Assembly: GCF_000959525.1 (NCBI RefSeq)
Contig: NZ_CP009831.1
Location: forward strand, 1,674,001 to 1,738,000
Source: Burkholderia multivorans ATCC BAA-247
Lineage (GTDB): Bacteria; Pseudomonadota; Gammaproteobacteria; Burkholderiales; Burkholderiaceae
Direction of reading: 5' to 3'
Length of the DNA: 64,000 nucleotides
Positions 61,672 to 64,000 of this stretch are shown in pieces; position 1 is the stretch's first letter, and each line of letters starts with the position of its first letter. Made by a program: the position numbers and the translations under genes. The notes beneath the pieces were generated by a model. The model was not told where the DNA came from, did no database searches, and saw only the letters and a program-made list of their open reading frames with translations.

Positions 61672-62961
61672 CAACGCGATCCCGCCGTGACGCACCACCT
61701 CCTCCCACAGCGCCCCGCCCTGTGTCAGCTCGTAATAGATATATCCCGCGTTGAACGGAATCTGCCGCGGCGGCACCGGCAGCGCCTGCATGCCGATACC
61801 CGGCAAATGACTGCGCACGAGGCTCGGCAGCTTTTCCGACGGCCCCGCCTTCACCTGCGCGAGAAACTGCTGACGCAGCACGTCGGGCGGCATCGCCGCA
61901 TGCACGGCGAGCACCAGCGAAGCGAAACCCTGCATATCGGCCGGATCGACCACCGCATTGCGCATGCCGTGCCCCCGATCCTCGAGCGCGATGCTCTGCG
62001 CGCTACGCACGAGCACGGCATTGAGCAGCCGGTGCGTGTCGTCGACGAGCGGCTTCAGGCAAAGATGCGGAGTCGTATGCCGATAAGGCGGATGCGTATC
62101 GAGCGGCCGGCGCGTGTCGGTGCGTAGATGGGTCGACAGCTCGCCCGCCATCGCGATCAGCAGCGTGTAGACCTCCGCCGGCGACGTGGTCGGCACGCGC
62201 AGCATGTGCTGCAGCAAGGGCTCGTACCGGTTGAGAATCTGCAACAGCAGGTAATCCGTAACCGTCGCCGCGCTCGCGGTCGTGTCGTCCGTGCCGGCCA
62301 GCCGCTGCGACAGCGCATTTGCGCGCAGATGAGCGAGATCGTGGATCTTCGTGACCCAGCTCGTCAGCAAATCGCTCGCGCCATAGCCCGATACGGGCGG
62401 CACGATCGTGTCGTCCAGTTCGATGCTGCCGTCCGCGCGAATGGTCTTTACACTCGTCAGTGCAAGACCGATCCATGCGTTGCCGAGTTCCTTCTCCGGC
62501 ACCAGACGCAGCCGCAGGTTCGACAGCTGGACGGACTCAGGCGCCAGCCCGACCGAATTCGAGTCGCGCAGCTCGGCATCGAACACTTGATAGCGCGCCA
62601 TCGAATCGGGCGTATCCTCGAACGTCGTTTCCTCGCAGTTCGGCAAACGTACCGGCACGGCCAGATAGATCACCTGGTCGAGGTGTTCCGGACGAACGGT
62701 CAACGGCGGCGGCAGCGGCGTATTGCCCGGCGCATCGAACGGCGTGCCGTCGGCGAACACGCCGGCGGCCGACTTGACGATCACTTTCCCGAGCGCGAGC
62801 GACTCCAGATCGAGCGCGTAATGCACGAAACCGAAGAAAAACGGCGACAGCGGCGCCGCACGCATGTGCGCGTATCTCTCGAAGTAGCGCTCCTGTTGCT
62901 GGAAAAGCTGCGGTCTGAAAAACAACCCTTCCTGCCAGGCGACCTTGGCGTACCAGCTCAT
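61615..62961 (-). CDS. tssK: T6SS baseplate protein TssK
   Basis: The 448-residue protein starts KVAWQEGLFFRPQLFQQQER, the TssK signature, and has a trimeric baseplate-binding body with HPPYRHTTPHLCLKPLVDDT and the C-terminal receptor-binding region (IPFNAGYIYYELTQGGALWE, FPSLKLELWGV). TssK links the baseplate to the TssJLM membrane complex. It follows tssJ by 31 bp. In most T6SS operons tssL comes next; here two effector cassettes intervene. Confidence 0.95.
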   Translation of the reverse strand: MSWYAKVAWQEGLFFRPQLFQQQERYFERYAHMRAAPLSPFFFGFVHYALDLESLALGKVIVKSAAGVFADGTPFDAPGNTPLPPPLTVRPEHLDQVIYLAVPVRLPNCEETTFEDTPDSMARYQVFDAELRDSNSVGLAPESVQLSNLRLRLVPEKELGNAWIGLALTSVKTIRADGSIELDDTIVPPVSGYGASDLLTSWVTKIHDLAHLRANALSQRLAGTDDTTASAATVTDYLLLQILNRYEPLLQHMLRVPTTSPAEVYTLLIAMAGELSTHLRTDTRRPLDTHPPYRHTTPHLCLKPLVDDTHRLLNAVLVRSAQSIALEDRGHGMRNAVVDPADMQGFASLVLAVHAAMPPDVLRQQFLAQVKAGPSEKLPSLVRSHLPGIGMQALPVPPRQIPFNAGYIYYELTQGGALWEEVVRHGGIALHVAGEFPSLKLELWGVRA

Positions 62962-62992
62962 ACGTCTCGTCCGTTTCGTTGCACGACGTGTT

Positions 62993-63496
62993 TCATTTCT
63001 TCGTTTCCTCGATCGCGACGGCCTTGGCCGAGAGATCGACAGTCAGTTTCAGCTTCGGTGTAACAAGCCGGTACCACGCCTTGTCGGGCGCGGCAGGCAT
63101 CGTGTAGACCGACCGCCATACCGCATTCGGCAGATCGCGATAGGCCGCGATCACGCCGATGGCAGTCGTTTCCGGATCGGGCCGCCGGACAACCTTCCGA
63201 TGCTCGCCGGGGCGCAACTGGAACTGGTCGCGCTTGACGACGTCGGCCGCCAGCACCGTCTTCTCCTGTGTTTCCAGCGAAAAGAAATCCGCCGCTTCGA
63301 ATGCGTTGCCGTTCTTCAGCTCATAGAGACGCACCAGAATCGGCGCCGCGTGCCCGCGATCGTCCGGATTCACGTCGGATGCCGCGTTGATGGCCAGTTC
63401 GAGCCGAATGGGCGCCTTCGGCTTCGGTTCACCGCTCGCGCAGGCGGAGAGCAGCACGGCGACGGCGAGCGAAGCGGCGGTCAGAATCGAACGCAT
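62993..63496 (-). CDS. tssJ: T6SS outer-membrane lipoprotein TssJ
   Basis: The 167-residue lipoprotein (lipobox LLSAC, Cys19) has a transthyretin-like fold signature: IRLELAINAASDVNPDDRGH, PILVRLYELKNGNAFEAADF and IGVIAAYRDLPNAVWRSVY. TssJ anchors TssM to the outer membrane. The ATG at 63496 gives the proper signal peptide; the frame upstream is not used. Confidence 0.93.
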   Translation of the reverse strand: MRSILTAASLAVAVLLSACASGEPKPKAPIRLELAINAASDVNPDDRGHAAPILVRLYELKNGNAFEAADFFSLETQEKTVLAADVVKRDQFQLRPGEHRKVVRRPDPETTAIGVIAAYRDLPNAVWRSVYTMPAAPDKAWYRLVTPKLKLTVDLSAKAVAIEETKK

Positions 63497-63574
63497 ACGG
63501 AATTCACCTCGATGAACTGCCAATGCGCCGCACGCGGAGAACGCGAATGCGCTGCCGCGCGCGACGCATCGCGC

Positions 63575-64000
63575 TTACGCTTCCTTGTTGCCCTTGATGT
63601 CGAAGCTCGCCGTGACGGCGCCGCCGCTGCCGCCCTGTGCGTTCTGCACGACATACTCCTGCTTCACCTTCGAGAACGACAGCGACACCGTCTCGCGGCT
63701 CTTTTCCTCGCCGGCCTTGCTGCCCGACGGCTTTACGCGCGTAACGATCACGTCGCTCATCGTGAGCTTCAGGTATTCGAGCGGGTTGCCGCCGGCCTTG
63801 CGCATCACCAGCACGGCCTGGTCGATGTGCTTGCCCGTCAGCGCGTACTTCATCAGGTTCGGGCTCGCGCGGTCGATGTTGTGTTCGAACGTGAGATCCT
63901 TGACGGTCGCCTTCCCGGCGCCGCCGCCGCTACCCGAATGCATCGACGATTCCTGCAGGATTTCCCAATCCCAGTTCAGGATCTCGATCTCGTCCTTGTG
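63575..64000 (-). CDS. hcp: Hcp tube protein (5' end outside window)
   Basis: The frame is open to the right edge and gives ~141 residues: EILNWDWEIL, then SGSGGGAGKATVKDLTFEHN, LMKYALTGKHIDQAVLVMRK, LEYLKLTMSDVIVTRV and a C-terminal GAVTASFDIKGNKEA. These are Hcp/TssD signatures; Hcp hexamers form the inner tube. The N-terminal residues and the upstream tssB/tssC part of the locus are beyond the window. Confidence 0.93.
   Translation of the reverse strand, partial: HKDEIEILNWDWEILQESSMHSGSGGGAGKATVKDLTFEHNIDRASPNLMKYALTGKHIDQAVLVMRKAGGNPLEYLKLTMSDVIVTRVKPSGSKAGEEKSRETVSLSFSKVKQEYVVQNAQGGSGGAVTASFDIKGNKEA

Overview
The window is high-GC DNA from a Burkholderia-type betaproteobacterium. The genus is inferred from the gene families present: DUF3331, DUF4148, a YXWGXW-repeat protein, a classical OmpC-type porin, paired MocR regulators and a type VI secretion (T6SS) locus with DUF3304, DUF4123 and DUF2235 genes. 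I see no rRNA, tRNA, CRISPR array or complete insertion sequence.

Left part (1-14.3 kb): a cluster for electrophile, quinone and redox stress. It holds a DUF417 membrane protein, an NmrA-GNAT fusion, an azoreductase, a glutathione transferase, an AhpD-like protein, a nitroreductase, a secreted cupin, a flavin disulfide reductase and an SDR. Two paralogous AraC regulators and two MocR/GntR regulators sit among them. Two families of repeated promoter elements link scattered genes here: a 78-80 bp element in three copies (1842, 7168, 11693) and a TTGGT direct-repeat element in two copies (9158, 11623).

Middle (14.5-36.5 kb): housekeeping and accessory genes. These are ribA, a CBS-domain protein, rnk, a porin, an isochorismatase-like hydrolase, an MHS-type MFS transporter with a divergent LysR gene, an NCS1 permease, a complete RND efflux operon (adaptor, pump, outer-membrane channel), a divergent soxR with a recognisable SoxR-type promoter, an SDR/LysR divergent pair, a TetR/NDH-2-like divergent pair and a DUF3331 gene. 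A (CTTCGG)n tract of about 20 units closes the region.

Right part (36.85-64 kb): a minus-strand T6SS operon read hcp, tssJ, tssK ... tssL, tssM, second tssL-like. The usual tssK-tssL adjacency is interrupted by two paralogous effector cassettes. Each has a VgrG, a DUF4123 adaptor, a DUF2235 (Tle1-like) phospholipase, an array of DUF3304 lipoproteins (3 in one, 4 in the other; probable immunity) and a PAAR tip. Near-identical copies of the vgrG 5' part and of the tssL 5' part flank the cassettes. The inner tssL copy is truncated and runs out of frame into a copied tssK 3' end. Relics of effector 5' ends lie between the immunity copies. The layout reads as modular duplication of effector-immunity cassettes inside the structural operon.
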